Shown: positions 34,727 through 44,875 of the stretch, piece by piece
Layout: each line of letters begins with the position of its first letter
Numbering within the stretch: position 1 is the stretch's first letter
Assembly (NCBI RefSeq): GCF_000027005.1
Contig: NC_012964.1
Location: 1,550,001-1,614,000, forward strand
Reading direction: 5' to 3'
DNA: 64,000 nucleotides
DNA from: Komagataella phaffii GS115
Taxonomy: Eukaryota > Ascomycota > Pichiomycetes > Pichiales > Pichiaceae
Notes under the pieces: generated by a model
Seen by the model: the letters and a program-made list of their open reading frames with translations, nothing else
Told to the model about the DNA's origin: nothing
Database searches by the model: none
Position numbers and translations under genes: made by a program

Positions 34727-36724
34727 TCATTTTTTATTTAATCTTGCCCTAAGGTGAGTATCATTTATTTTTCCCAAGATCAAACCAATTCGGTTCGATT
34801 GTTTTTCTTGTAAACATGTTAATCTTGAAACCTCGTCTTTCAGACTGGACAGTTCTTCGTCTTTATCTAACTTGCCATGCGGACGGTAATTCAACCCTGA
34901 CACACACATACTTTCCATTCGTAGGTTAGCATGTAGCACCTCTAGTTTTTGGTGCGAATCATTGGTTGATTTGATGGCTTCATCGATCTGCTCTTTCAGA
35001 TATGTACTTTCATTTATCAAATTGGTTTTTCGATGTCTCATACCCTTAACCAAGGCTTGAAAATTGTAGAACTCAGAATACACAGTTACCTGTGAGTTGT
35101 TCACAGGTAGAGAAACCACTTCATTCTTTAAGCACGTGAAGATCCCTTCAAAAGATTTTGCAATCTTACTGGCTTTACCTATCCTAGCATCTAAGTAGTT
35201 CATTTTCCTTTGTATTACATTGATATCATCCGCAATTTTGGACATTTGCTGATAGACTGTCAAAACGTCCGTATTTCTAATTTTGGTGATGCAGTCAAAT
35301 GTCCGCAGATGGTCATTTCTTGTTCTTAAAACCATAGAATGGACTCCAAATTGATGTATCAACGTATGGGTTAGAAGTCTCGACTGCAAAGGGCTTGCGT
35401 CATTCATATTGTGTATTCCAATAACGAAAGCTACGTTTCGAATCTTCAACGGGTTTGTTAAATAATCCTGCACAAGACGTTTGAGCTCATAGTACAGTAT
35501 GTGTTGTTGCTCTCGTTGTTTTTTAACCATATTTCTTAATACAAGTTCCACATCGTCATGTTCGTTCACTTTTTGATCTTCCTCAGGATCATATCGAACC
35601 TCAGTCAATAAAGACATTTCTACATCCAGCGATGTGAATTCTGGAATCGAAGGCAATTGGGGTAAAGGCCAGTCCAGTATTTTGTCTGTATCCAAAGATG
35701 ATAGCCAGTCATTTAAATAAGACAAGTTGGTAGCATATATCGGTCGTAATTCGCTAGGTATAACACCAACCCTGTCTCGTAATACGACGATTGCAGCAAT
35801 CATCGGCTTTAAATATCGAGTTAAGGAATCACGGTTGGAATTGCTCTTCTCTCTGAAATAAATTGCAATATGGTCCACCGTGTTAATGGGAACTAGCCTC
35901 ACCATGGGTGCTGGTGAACTTCTAGCTTCCCTTTTGTTGAACAGTAATGCAAGGATGAAATCATTCATATCTTGGTCTTGTCCACTATTATTAAGGCACG
36001 TAATGTCAAATAGGAAGCAAACGGAGATACGGTTTTCCAGCAGCTCTTTCATCATCTCTTTGTTCATTTCTTCCTTCTTGGAAGGTATCAGATGGACAGT
36101 CACGTTGTGTAATTTTCTATTCATATCTCTAGGTTTAGTACCGTGGTATTTCCGAATGTTAACCTTGAAGCTAGTTAGAAACCCTTCCAACAAATCTACA
36201 GTTTTTCCAGGACGGGAGACCACAACAATGTGGGTTTCGGGGGGTGAACTGGTTGCGCTTCCTGCACCATTAGTTCGGCGTTTTTTGTCTTTGTATAGTT
36301 TATTTCTGCACTCGATGTAACTCTCCATCAAGTATCCCAGTATTTTAAACTTACCACTTGTGGCACTCAATAATTGTGAAATATCTCTTGTCACCAAAGA
36401 TTTTGGCATGTAGTGTGTTATCAGTAAATAAGGATGGTTGACTACTAGTTGAGTATTTAATAGTAGAGTCTCTAAACTGTCTAAGATTACTTGATCCTGG
36501 GTACTTTCTAATTGATTCTTTTCATCTTGACCAATTCGCTCATAGAACTTCAGAATATCACTATAATGCAAGGACACTATCTGATCAATTAATTCTTTCT
36601 GGAAATCACTTAGTGGAGTGATTAATCTGTAATCTCCATTTCTGACATCATACTCAAGATTGAAATGGCTTGGATCGATAATCGGAGGTTCGGGAGTGGT
36701 ATCCAGTATTCGCAAAAGGTCCAT
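34727..36724 (-). CDS. HDA3: Histone deacetylase complex subunit Hda3
   Basis: Hda3 is a non-catalytic subunit of the HDA1 histone deacetylase complex, which represses transcription by deacetylating H2B and H3. The 665-residue product starts M-D-L-L-R-I-L-D-T, the same start as the S. cerevisiae protein (655 residues). The N-terminal half is the helicase-like DNA-binding domain shared by Hda2 and Hda3: Q-K-E-L-I-D-Q-I-V-S-L-H-Y-S-D-I-L, H-P-Y-L-L-I-T-H-Y-M-P-K-S-L-V-T-R-D, V-V-S-R-P-G-K-T-V-D-L-L-E. The last 180 residues are heptad-rich coiled coil. In S. cerevisiae HDA3 (YPR179C) and AOS1 (YPR180W) are likewise divergent neighbours. Confidence 0.95.
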   Translation of the reverse strand: MDLLRILDTTPEPPIIDPSHFNLEYDVRNGDYRLITPLSDFQKELIDQIVSLHYSDILKFYERIGQDEKNQLESTQDQVILDSLETLLLNTQLVVNHPYLLITHYMPKSLVTRDISQLLSATSGKFKILGYLMESYIECRNKLYKDKKRRTNGAGSATSSPPETHIVVVSRPGKTVDLLEGFLTSFKVNIRKYHGTKPRDMNRKLHNVTVHLIPSKKEEMNKEMMKELLENRISVCFLFDITCLNNSGQDQDMNDFILALLFNKREARSSPAPMVRLVPINTVDHIAIYFREKSNSNRDSLTRYLKPMIAAIVVLRDRVGVIPSELRPIYATNLSYLNDWLSSLDTDKILDWPLPQLPSIPEFTSLDVEMSLLTEVRYDPEEDQKVNEHDDVELVLRNMVKKQREQQHILYYELKRLVQDYLTNPLKIRNVAFVIGIHNMNDASPLQSRLLTHTLIHQFGVHSMVLRTRNDHLRTFDCITKIRNTDVLTVYQQMSKIADDINVIQRKMNYLDARIGKASKIAKSFEGIFTCLKNEVVSLPVNNSQVTVYSEFYNFQALVKGMRHRKTNLINESTYLKEQIDEAIKSTNDSHQKLEVLHANLRMESMCVSGLNYRPHGKLDKDEELSSLKDEVSRLTCLQEKQSNRIGLILGKINDTHLRARLNKK

Positions 36725-37096
36725 CCCGATGATGAAGTAATTGTAGATGCAGTCAAATCAGCTTTTGGTCCAGTCAGGATTATTGCTTGAACAGCTTAGT
36801 TATGTTAACCCCAAGTATTGGTGTAGTGATGCACAAACAAGTTTCCACCTCACGAAACTCTCTGTGAGTGTTAACAAAAACGAAAGGGAAATACTACACT
36901 TAGAAAAAAAAAAAAGAAAAACTCAAGAGACATTTAAAGGAGAATTGAGTACCTGCCAGACTATCAATCGAATCATTATAGTCGTAATTATTTACATGTT
37001 CAGTGATGATTTGATTAGTGTTATGGTTTGTCACGTGATAGTTCTGTTTTTCAGAGTCGAGAATAAAAATATGGTCACAACTCAACACTATTGATA
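36725..37096. other. HDA3-AOS1 divergent promoter
   Basis: A 372-bp interval with a 12-A tract at 36904-36915, as seen in many yeast nucleosome-depleted promoters. A 115-codon ATG frame (36747-37094) crosses it, but its second half is translated A-tract and hydrophobic AT-rich sequence, so I do not call it a gene. Confidence 0.5.
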
Positions 37097-38202
37097 ATGG
37101 TAAACCTTACGAAAGGTACGTTCCTTGGGACTATTCAAATATTGCACAAGATTACAGCAATTGTACTGACTGACTGTTAGGTGAAATTGCCCTTTATGAT
37201 AGGCAAATTAGGCTATGGGGCTTCGAAGCGCAGCATCGGATTCGAAGTAGCCATATTCTTGTAATCAACTTCTCTTGTGTTGGAGCAGAAATAGTTAAAA
37301 ATCTAGTGCTGGGAGGGCTGGGATTTCTCACCATTATTGATTCGGGGAAGATTTTAGAACAAGACTTGAGTGGAAATTTTTTCTTTGACGTTTCATTGCT
37401 GGGATGTTCAAAACTGGATAGCACTGTCAAAGAACGAATTCAGGAACTTAATCCTCGTGTTGATATTGTTACAGATACTTGTACATGGGCAGAAAAATCA
37501 CAAGCATGGTTTAATCGATTTGATATAATTATTTGCACCGAATTTGATGCTACTCAGATCGAAAGTATAAGCCGCACATCTCGATCGTTGAATATACCTC
37601 TCTACGTTGTCAATACACATGGTCTATATGGAATGATCTTTGTCGATCTAATAGACCACAGTTCTCATCTACGACTTGCGAAAAATAGAATCAGAAGGAA
37701 GCCTGGTCGTTCAAACTCAGTCAGAGAAATTGTGCATGTTGAAGAAAAAACTGAGAATGATGTGGAGTACGAAGATTGCCTCATTCAAAACTATTACACT
37801 TCTTTCGACAGAATCTTGGAGAAACCTAAATTAAAGGAGTTTTTTCCGACCATGAAAAAATTAAACAAGATTGACAGCACTCTAATCGTTCTTCTAGGAT
37901 GCCTGAAAATCCCAACCTCATACAACTATCCAATTGGAACCGTTCAGGTTACTAAATTGGAACTTCTAGAATTTGCTAATGAAATTGCTCGTAAATTGGG
38001 TCTCACGAGTCTAGATCTCAACGATTTAATTCTTCAAGATGTTGCAAGGCAATTTGGTTGTGAGTTCCAACCCGTGGCGGCTATATTAGCCGGATGTTTG
38101 TCTCAGGATGTAATTAACATGCTCAGCAAGAGGGAAAATCCTATTAACAATCTACTTATATTTAACGGAAAGAAAGCAGAAATGCCTATCTATACTATTT
38201 AG
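37097..38202 (+). CDS. AOS1: SUMO E1 subunit Aos1 (one intron)
   Basis: Aos1 pairs with Uba2 to form the SUMO-activating E1 enzyme in the nucleus. The exons are 37097-37115 (19 nt) and 37181-38202, giving 346 residues against 347 in S. cerevisiae. Splicing gives M-V-N-L-T-K-G followed by E-I-A-L-Y-D-R-Q-I-R-L-W-G, the Aos1 hallmark. The Rossmann region I-L-V-I-N-F-S-C-V-G-A-E-I-V-K-N-L-V-L and the E1 C-terminal block P-V-A-A-I-L-A-G-C-L-S-Q-D-V-I-N follow. As in other Aos1 proteins the catalytic Cys domain is not here (it is in Uba2). Its stop overlaps the convergent PRP4 stop by 4 bp (38199-38202). Confidence 0.94.
37116..37180 (+). other. AOS1 intron (65 nt)
   Basis: The intron starts GTACGT and ends CTGTTAG, with a TACTGAC branch-like element about 10 nt before the acceptor. 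It follows a 19-nt coding exon and splits a Gly codon (G|GT). Splicing restores the conserved Aos1 N-terminus. Confidence 0.9.
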
Positions 38203-39473
38203 TACTCTTTTGCTGATTTATACAGCTTAATTGTTCTATCCCATCCTGAGCTGAAAATTGACTGGCCACTTTTCGTGATGTCACAACTCATCACCTTGTC
38301 TGTATGGCCCTTGATAGTTTTAATCTTGACCCAGTTATCACTGCTGAATATATTGATAGTATTATCGTAACTGGAACTAATCATTACATTATCTAGCAAC
38401 CTGACATCTGAAATAAGTTTGGAGTGAGCAGGAATGGATACTTTTTCTTTTTGCATTCGCATATCCCAGATTTTAATGCTGCCATCACTCGAGGCTGTGG
38501 CTAATTCATATCCATTGTACCTCCAAGATGAACCGTAAATAGACCCCATGTGACCCTCTAGGTTCGAAATACACTTTCCCAACCTCAAATCCCATATTTT
38601 AACAATACCGTCTAGCCCTGCCGATGATATCAAAGATCCATTTGGTTGGTGCTCTACTGTGAACACTGGTTTTGTGTGGCCTTCTTGAAGAAGTAATTGT
38701 TGCTGTGTTTCTACATCCCAGTACCGCCATGTTGAATCGAATGAAGCACTCGCTAAGTAACGACCCATAGGATGGAAAGAGAGTCTTGCAACACGGTCGT
38801 TGTGGCCCTGTAGTTTCGAATCTCTGGAGTTATTGGTCTCAGTATTTTTAGTATCTGTGTCTGTGTTGTACTGAAATAGGTTGATAGTACCATCGCTTTG
38901 GCTAGTCGCTATGATCCTGCTGTCATAGTACCAATCAATGCCACCTATTTTGCTATTGTTTCCATATAAAACTCTTCGCAGGCTTAGGTCTTGAGAATTC
39001 AAGATGTACGTATTACCATCCCAAGAACCTGCAGCGACTGCTTGGTCATCCGGTGATACTCTTACAATAGAGATACATCGACCTGTTAGAGACTGGGAAT
39101 TATTTAAACAAAATGTGGAATACAGTGCATTAACCCTGCGTTTCTCCATTAAAATCTCATTCAAACTATTGTTTTTTACAAACAGTCTAAAGCCTTTGTG
39201 CATCCTTGAAGTCTGTTTTAATGACCACTTGGCAATTCTCATGCGACAATGGTATAAATTCTCGGATCCTGGTGTGTAGAATTCCTCATTTTCATCTGAT
39301 TCTTCTATAGACACATTGGGGTAGGATGAAAGCTTAGGCTCATAAAAGCGATCTGCAGATGTTGCTTCTGATACCCTTTGCTTATTCTCATCATATTCGC
39401 TGTGGCTCATAATTTGTTCATTTAATTCCCTTGGACTTCTGGAAGCACTCCGATTCTTGGTGAACGTTTGCAT
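38199..39473 (-). CDS. PRP4: U4/U6 snRNP WD40 protein Prp4
   Basis: Prp4 is the WD40 component of the U4/U6 and tri-snRNP, bound to Prp3. The 424-residue product has an N-terminal region with R-M-R-I-A-K-W-S-L-K and a Leu/Arg-rich segment. Seven WD repeats then run from about residue 135 to the end. They show typical G-S-W-D-G, G-H-N-D-R-V-A-R-L-S-F-H-P-M-G-R-Y-L-A-S-A-S-F-D, S-A-G-L-D-G-I-V-K-I-W-D-L-R and A-T-A-S-S-D-G-S-I-K-I-W-D-M-R units. The frame opens two codons upstream at a TTG, so I use the ATG at 39473. In S. cerevisiae PRP4 (YPR178W) is next to HDA3 and AOS1, which supports this over other WD40 families. Confidence 0.9.
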   Translation of the reverse strand: MQTFTKNRSASRSPRELNEQIMSHSEYDENKQRVSEATSADRFYEPKLSSYPNVSIEESDENEEFYTPGSENLYHCRMRIAKWSLKQTSRMHKGFRLFVKNNSLNEILMEKRRVNALYSTFCLNNSQSLTGRCISIVRVSPDDQAVAAGSWDGNTYILNSQDLSLRRVLYGNNSKIGGIDWYYDSRIIATSQSDGTINLFQYNTDTDTKNTETNNSRDSKLQGHNDRVARLSFHPMGRYLASASFDSTWRYWDVETQQQLLLQEGHTKPVFTVEHQPNGSLISSAGLDGIVKIWDLRLGKCISNLEGHMGSIYGSSWRYNGYELATASSDGSIKIWDMRMQKEKVSIPAHSKLISDVRLLDNVMISSSYDNTINIFSSDNWVKIKTIKGHTDKVMSCDITKSGQSIFSSGWDRTIKLYKSAKEY

Positions 39474-40485
39474 TTGCAAATTGTTTTCTTATCTGGGTTT
39501 CGTGGAGTTGATACTGCAAAATGTCAAGTTTGGGCAGATTTAACAATTTAATGTAAAGCAAAAGCCAAAACTTCCGCGCTAAATTTCCATTCTCTTTGCA
39601 GAGTTCGGTGTCTAAAAGCGAAGAGAATCCTCCAATGCGTCCTTAACACCCTCCTAGTCGTTACTTAATTGACAAAGCGATTTTGAAAATACAATTCTTT
39701 GTTATTAGCTTTTTTTCTTATGCAGAACCTACACCACACTATTCGACGATTAAACCATATAATAACGAGAATCGATCAATACCAGGGCCAGACACTCCCT
39801 CCACAAGAAACGTGATCCTTGCTTTAAAGTTGAAGCTAACGCCACGAACATAGGATTTTTAGTTTTCTGGTCATCATCTAGTATGGTTGAAAAATAACTG
39901 AATATATCTAGTAGTCAGCGAAACTGTACCTTAACGAATTTACAGGATTACATTCCGTCACTATCAAGGTTGGGCATGTTATCAGAAATCAATCCAAGCT
40001 CGTAGCTTGGGTCAATTGTCGGGCAGTTTCAAAGTTGCGAAATTTGCCACTGTCTTAGGAAAATAGGAACTTCAATGTCGATGAATGGATACTGCATAGC
40101 TATCCCAATGAGTCATTGAAGCTACCAACTACAAAAATGCGTTCTGATAAGCTTTGGAAATTTGTAGATAGCACAATTGTCCGGCTTGCAAATTACTGTT
40201 ATAGAATCGATGTGATCAATATGATCAGGGACAGTTGCCCATAGCTCGTACTTGTTTGTTATCGGAGAAACTGAACTTAAAACAGTACCTTTATATCAGA
40301 TAGAAATCGGATGCCCACATATCGAAAGGTGCGGTGTTATAGCAGGATTAAATAGAGTTAGTAAATTTACAAGATACGCCTTCCTTGTCCCCCTTCGATA
40401 CTCAAAGTGAATATTCTCCCAAAAATTCGTGCTCGCCATTTCTTTGAGTTCAGGTCTACAATTATTAGCAGTTATTTCCCCTTCA
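39474..40485. other. PRP4-OXP1 divergent intergenic region
   Basis: About 1 kb of AT-rich sequence between divergent genes. No gene, tRNA or recognisable repeat was seen. Confidence 0.5.
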
Positions 40486-43400
40486 ATGTCGATCAAAATT
40501 GCGATAGACAGAGGAGGAACTTTTACAGATTGTATAGGGAATCCGGGGACAGGTAAGGCTGAAGATGACGTTATTTTGAAAATTTTATCGGTAAATCCAA
40601 ATAATTATCCAGATGCCCCTTTGGAAGGGATTAGGCGACTCTTAGAAATATTTCGCAAGAAGAAGATACCCAGAGGCCAGCCTTTGGATATGAGTGATGT
40701 TCGGGTCATTTTGATGGGTACCACAGTAGCCACCAATGCTCTTTTGGAAAGAAAAGGAGAAAGATGCGTCTTAGTAACCACGAAAGGTTTCAAAGATTGT
40801 CTAATTATAGGGGATCAAACAAGACCCAAAATCTTTGACTTGTCAATTACAAAACCAGATGTGCTTTACGACTCGGTTATAGAAATTGATGAAAGAATCA
40901 CACTGGAAGACTATACTGAAGATCCCGATCCTCGTGCTGTGTCTCCACCCAACAATGATTATCTAGTCAAGGGTCGCACAGGAGAAACTGTGAGACTAAT
41001 CAAGAAGGTTAACGAAGCTGAAGTAGCGAGTCTTCTTCGGCTTGTATACAAACGAGGGGTGAGATCTATCGGTGTCTGCCTTGTTCACTCTTATCTTTAC
41101 CCTGAGCACGAAGCAATAATCGGTCGAATTGCAAAGGAAATTGGATTTACTCAAATTTCTTTATCTTCGTCATTGTCTCCTATCATCAAGTTTGTTTCAC
41201 GAGCTAATTCATGTATTGCTGATGCTTACTTGACGCCCGAGATAAAAAAGTACTTAGCGGGATTCCAACTTGGTTTACAAAATGGAATTTACGATGAATC
41301 TCAATCCAATTACTCTGGAGTGAGAACGCAATTTATGCAATCAGATGGCGGTCTAGTAGACGCACTGTCATTCTCTGGACTTAGGGCTATTTTGTCTGGA
41401 CCAGCTGGCGGTGTTGTGGGTTATCTTAAGACTTGTTACAATCCAAAACTGAAGATTCCTTTGATTGGTTTTGATATGGGTGGCACTTCGACGGATGTTT
41501 CTCGTATTGGTGCCGATGGTGAATTTGAACATGTTTTTGAAACCGTAACTGCAGGTATCACTATTCAAGCTCCCCAATTAGATATCAACACAGTTGCTGC
41601 TGGAGGCGGTTCAATATTGTCCTTTCGTAATGGATTGTTTAAAGCAGGTCCTGAATCCGCATCTTCAGATCCTGGACCACTTTGCTATCGTAGGAATGGA
41701 CCGTTAACCATAACTGACGCCAATTTGTTTTTGGGAAGACTAGTACCTGAATATTTCCCCAAGGTCTTTGGTACCTCAGAGGACCAAACTTTGGATTTAG
41801 ATGGTGTCACAAAAGCATTTGTTGAACTCACAAATAAAATCAATGACAGTGTTTCTCAAAAAATGTCAACAGAAAAAGTAGCTCTAGGGTTTATTGAAGT
41901 TGCCAATGAAACTATGGCAAAGCCGATCAGGGCGATAACAGAGGCAAAAGGTTTTAATTTATTACAACATAGACTGGTGTCATTTGGAGGAGTAGGAGGG
42001 CAGCATGCTGTTGCTGTAGCTGAGAGTTTGGGTATTCGCACTGTAATTATCCATAGATATTCATCTGTTCTTTCTGCTTACGGGATGGCTCTAGCAGATG
42101 TTGTTGAAGAAGCCAGACAACCAACATCGATGGTATTGCTTGATGACGAAAGCTACCTTCTACTGCCTTTTGAGGAGTTGAAAGATCAGGTAAAGCGAAA
42201 GTTAATCAAAGAAGGCTTTACTGAGAGAACTATTGAACTGCAGCTATATTTGAATTTGAGGTATAAAGGAACAGAGTCGTCTTTGATGATTCCGAATGTT
42301 GAAGAGACGACTTTTTTGGCCACGTTTGAAGAACACCACAAACGAGAATTTGGTTTCATTTGTCGAGATAAAGAAGTCTTGATTGATGACCTCAGAGTCC
42401 GAGGAATTGGTAGGAATGATTCTACAGTGAGCAAGAACAGCTTTCTAGATGATGAGTTTGAGAGTTTGAGGGCTTCTGGTAGAATTCAACTGGTTGATTC
42501 ATGTCTCTCAGATTTGAGTAAGAACACTTTATTTGGTACCAAAAGGCTAAAAACTCCTGTATATAGGTTGGAAAAGCTTCTTATTGGCAGTAGAATTAAG
42601 GGACCGTCTATTATTGCTGATCAAACTCAAACAAATGTCATTCCTCCCAATTATGAAGCTGTTGTTCTGACTAACCATCTTCTGGTCAGTAAGGCAGAAA
42701 GTACTTACAGCTATGAAAAGCCATTACATGAAGTAGGCATTCCAATTGATCCAATTCTACTTTCAATATTTAGCCATCGATTTATGGATATTGCAGAACA
42801 GATGGGAGTATCTCTTCAAAAGACTTCAGTTTCCACAAATGTTAAAGAGAGGCTGGATTTTTCATGTGCTCTTTTTGATGATGAAGGCAATTTAGTTGCT
42901 AATGCTCCTCATGTTCCGGTCCATTTGGGGTCAATGTCTACTTGTATATCTAGGCAATCTGAACTTTGGAAAGGAAAGTTGAAGAAGGGAGATGTGCTGT
43001 TCACCAATCACCCTTCAAAGAAGACGGGTGGAACGCATTTACCCGATATCACTGTTATCACTCCAGTTTTTGACGATCAGGACTCCAAAATTATTTTCTA
43101 TGTGGCTTCAAGAGCACATTTCTCTGATATTGGTGGTAAAATGAACTCTCCTGGATCTATGCCTCCAGACTCGAAGGAACTATATGAGGAAGGTGCTATA
43201 GTTTACTCAGAGCTACTGGTTGAAAATGGAGAGTTTCGAGAAGGCCATGTTGTAAACTTGTTTGTAGACCAACCGTCGAAGTACCCTGGATGCCATGGAT
43301 CAAGAAGTATTTCCGATAATTTGTCTGACCTCAAAGCTGAGATTGCTGCAAATCAAAAAGGTATTAGTTTGCTCATGAACCTAATACAAGAATTTGGCTT

Positions 43401-44505
43401 ACCTGTCGTCTCCAAATATATGAAAGCTATACAGGATAACGCTCAAGAAACCGTTAAAAACATGCTGAGAGACCTTTTTACCAGAAAACTTGTTGACGAT
43501 GTAGAGACGCGTAATGGCATCCTTTATGCAGAGGGCTCTGAATTTTTAGACGATGGTTCTCAGATTCATTTACGAATCTCTTATAACTTAAAGACAGAAG
43601 AAACCATTTTTGATTTTTCGGGAACTTCGCATCAAGTTTATGGAAACTTGAACGCACCGGAGTCTATTACCTATTCCGCAATTATATATTGTCTTCGTTG
43701 CTTGGTGGATGACAACATTCCGTTGAATCAAGGATGTCTTAAGCCAGTTCGGGTCAACATTCCGCCAAGCAGTATACTTTGCCCTGATGATGGATGTGCT
43801 GTAGTAGCAGGGAACGTCATCACTTCACAGAGGGTCACAGATGTGATATTGAAAACATTAAGAGTTATGGCCGCCTCTCAAGGTGACTGTAACAATTTCA
43901 CCTTTGGGTCGAGCTACAATCTTCCTCAAGGAGCAAGGAAGACTAATTCATATTACGAAACTATTGCCGGTGGGCACGGAGCTGGGCCTGGTTGGAACGG
44001 TACTGATGCAGTTCATACCAATATGACTAACACTAGGATGACTGATGTTGAGATCTTTGAGAAGCGCTACCCTGCTATTGTTCATGAATTTAGTGTCAGG
44101 CCAGGTTCCGGAGGGCAAGGCCTTCATGTGGGAGGTTGTGGAGTGGTCCGAGAGATTGAATTCCGTATACCAGTGAAGGCTTCTATTTTGTCGGAACGAC
44201 GAGTCAATGCCCCATTTGGCTTGAAAGGAGGTGGCTGCGGTGCAAGAGGTCTGAACATTTTAAAGAGACAAAGTTTGGATCTTCAAGGGAACATTATGGG
44301 ATACAAAAATTACAACTTAGGAGGAAAAAATACTGTTGATATGATTCCAGGAGATCGAATTGTGCTGATGACTCCAGGAGGTGGAGGGTGGGGGAGCATT
44401 CATGACACGAATCCTCACAAAGTGACTAATAAGTCTCAAGGGGAAGATTTGTTTGTTGGAAAGGGTTCTCTCTCGAGTAGGTACGCTGCTCAGCATGCTG
44501 TTTGA
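40486..44505 (+). CDS. OXP1: 5-oxoprolinase
   Basis: An ATP-dependent 5-oxoprolinase of 1339 residues (S. cerevisiae Oxp1 is 1286) that converts 5-oxoproline to glutamate in glutathione turnover. The N-terminal hydantoinase-A half has I-A-I-D-R-G-G-T-F-T-D, M-G-T-T-V-A-T-N-A-L-L-E-R-K-G-E-R, S-G-P-A-G-G-V-V-G and F-D-M-G-G-T-S-T-D-V-S, which form an actin-like ATP site. The C-terminal hydantoinase-B half has E-R-L-D-F-S-C-A-L-F-D-D-E-G, A-H-F-S-D-I-G-G and R-P-G-S-G-G-Q-G. The frame is open 19 codons upstream to a GTG; the ATG at 40486 starts directly at the ATPase domain. Both halves are intact on one chain, as in eukaryotic enzymes. Confidence 0.95.
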   Translation: MSIKIAIDRGGTFTDCIGNPGTGKAEDDVILKILSVNPNNYPDAPLEGIRRLLEIFRKKKIPRGQPLDMSDVRVILMGTTVATNALLERKGERCVLVTTKGFKDCLIIGDQTRPKIFDLSITKPDVLYDSVIEIDERITLEDYTEDPDPRAVSPPNNDYLVKGRTGETVRLIKKVNEAEVASLLRLVYKRGVRSIGVCLVHSYLYPEHEAIIGRIAKEIGFTQISLSSSLSPIIKFVSRANSCIADAYLTPEIKKYLAGFQLGLQNGIYDESQSNYSGVRTQFMQSDGGLVDALSFSGLRAILSGPAGGVVGYLKTCYNPKLKIPLIGFDMGGTSTDVSRIGADGEFEHVFETVTAGITIQAPQLDINTVAAGGGSILSFRNGLFKAGPESASSDPGPLCYRRNGPLTITDANLFLGRLVPEYFPKVFGTSEDQTLDLDGVTKAFVELTNKINDSVSQKMSTEKVALGFIEVANETMAKPIRAITEAKGFNLLQHRLVSFGGVGGQHAVAVAESLGIRTVIIHRYSSVLSAYGMALADVVEEARQPTSMVLLDDESYLLLPFEELKDQVKRKLIKEGFTERTIELQLYLNLRYKGTESSLMIPNVEETTFLATFEEHHKREFGFICRDKEVLIDDLRVRGIGRNDSTVSKNSFLDDEFESLRASGRIQLVDSCLSDLSKNTLFGTKRLKTPVYRLEKLLIGSRIKGPSIIADQTQTNVIPPNYEAVVLTNHLLVSKAESTYSYEKPLHEVGIPIDPILLSIFSHRFMDIAEQMGVSLQKTSVSTNVKERLDFSCALFDDEGNLVANAPHVPVHLGSMSTCISRQSELWKGKLKKGDVLFTNHPSKKTGGTHLPDITVITPVFDDQDSKIIFYVASRAHFSDIGGKMNSPGSMPPDSKELYEEGAIVYSELLVENGEFREGHVVNLFVDQPSKYPGCHGSRSISDNLSDLKAEIAANQKGISLLMNLIQEFGLPVVSKYMKAIQDNAQETVKNMLRDLFTRKLVDDVETRNGILYAEGSEFLDDGSQIHLRISYNLKTEETIFDFSGTSHQVYGNLNAPESITYSAIIYCLRCLVDDNIPLNQGCLKPVRVNIPPSSILCPDDGCAVVAGNVITSQRVTDVILKTLRVMAASQGDCNNFTFGSSYNLPQGARKTNSYYETIAGGHGAGPGWNGTDAVHTNMTNTRMTDVEIFEKRYPAIVHEFSVRPGSGGQGLHVGGCGVVREIEFRIPVKASILSERRVNAPFGLKGGGCGARGLNILKRQSLDLQGNIMGYKNYNLGGKNTVDMIPGDRIVLMTPGGGGWGSIHDTNPHKVTNKSQGEDLFVGKGSLSSRYAAQHAV

Positions 44506-44875
44506 ACTCATTCTTAAGCAACTTCTAGCCATTAGGTCCTTTATTGTTAAGTATGATTTTCGATTGAAAAGTAAAAACCATTCTAGCTCTATTAATTTTT
44601 CTTTCCTATTCATTTTTCTTAGAATAAAATGCAATTCTGGACTTCATTTTATCATCTGGTGATATTAATGTTTTCGTGATGAATGGCGCTTTTAAGAAGC
44701 AAGATAAAAGAGTCATAAGCATTGTTCGTCATTACATGGCGCTGATACAGATTTAAATAACTAACAGCAATAATTGAGCTATCTAATCGCCCCCACAAAA
44801 TCGCGAGATCTTTCATTATCACAAAGATCCACATATACATCGACGAAAAACTCACCGTAATTATCATTCACTGAG
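44506..44875. other. OXP1 to serine-rich gene spacer
   Basis: A 370-bp AT-rich spacer between tandem genes; no feature recognised. Confidence 0.5.

Noticed and set aside
36747..37094. 115-codon ATG frame between HDA3 and AOS1
   Set aside because: It runs through a 12-A tract and AT-rich promoter DNA, ends just before the AOS1 ATG, and shows no family features.
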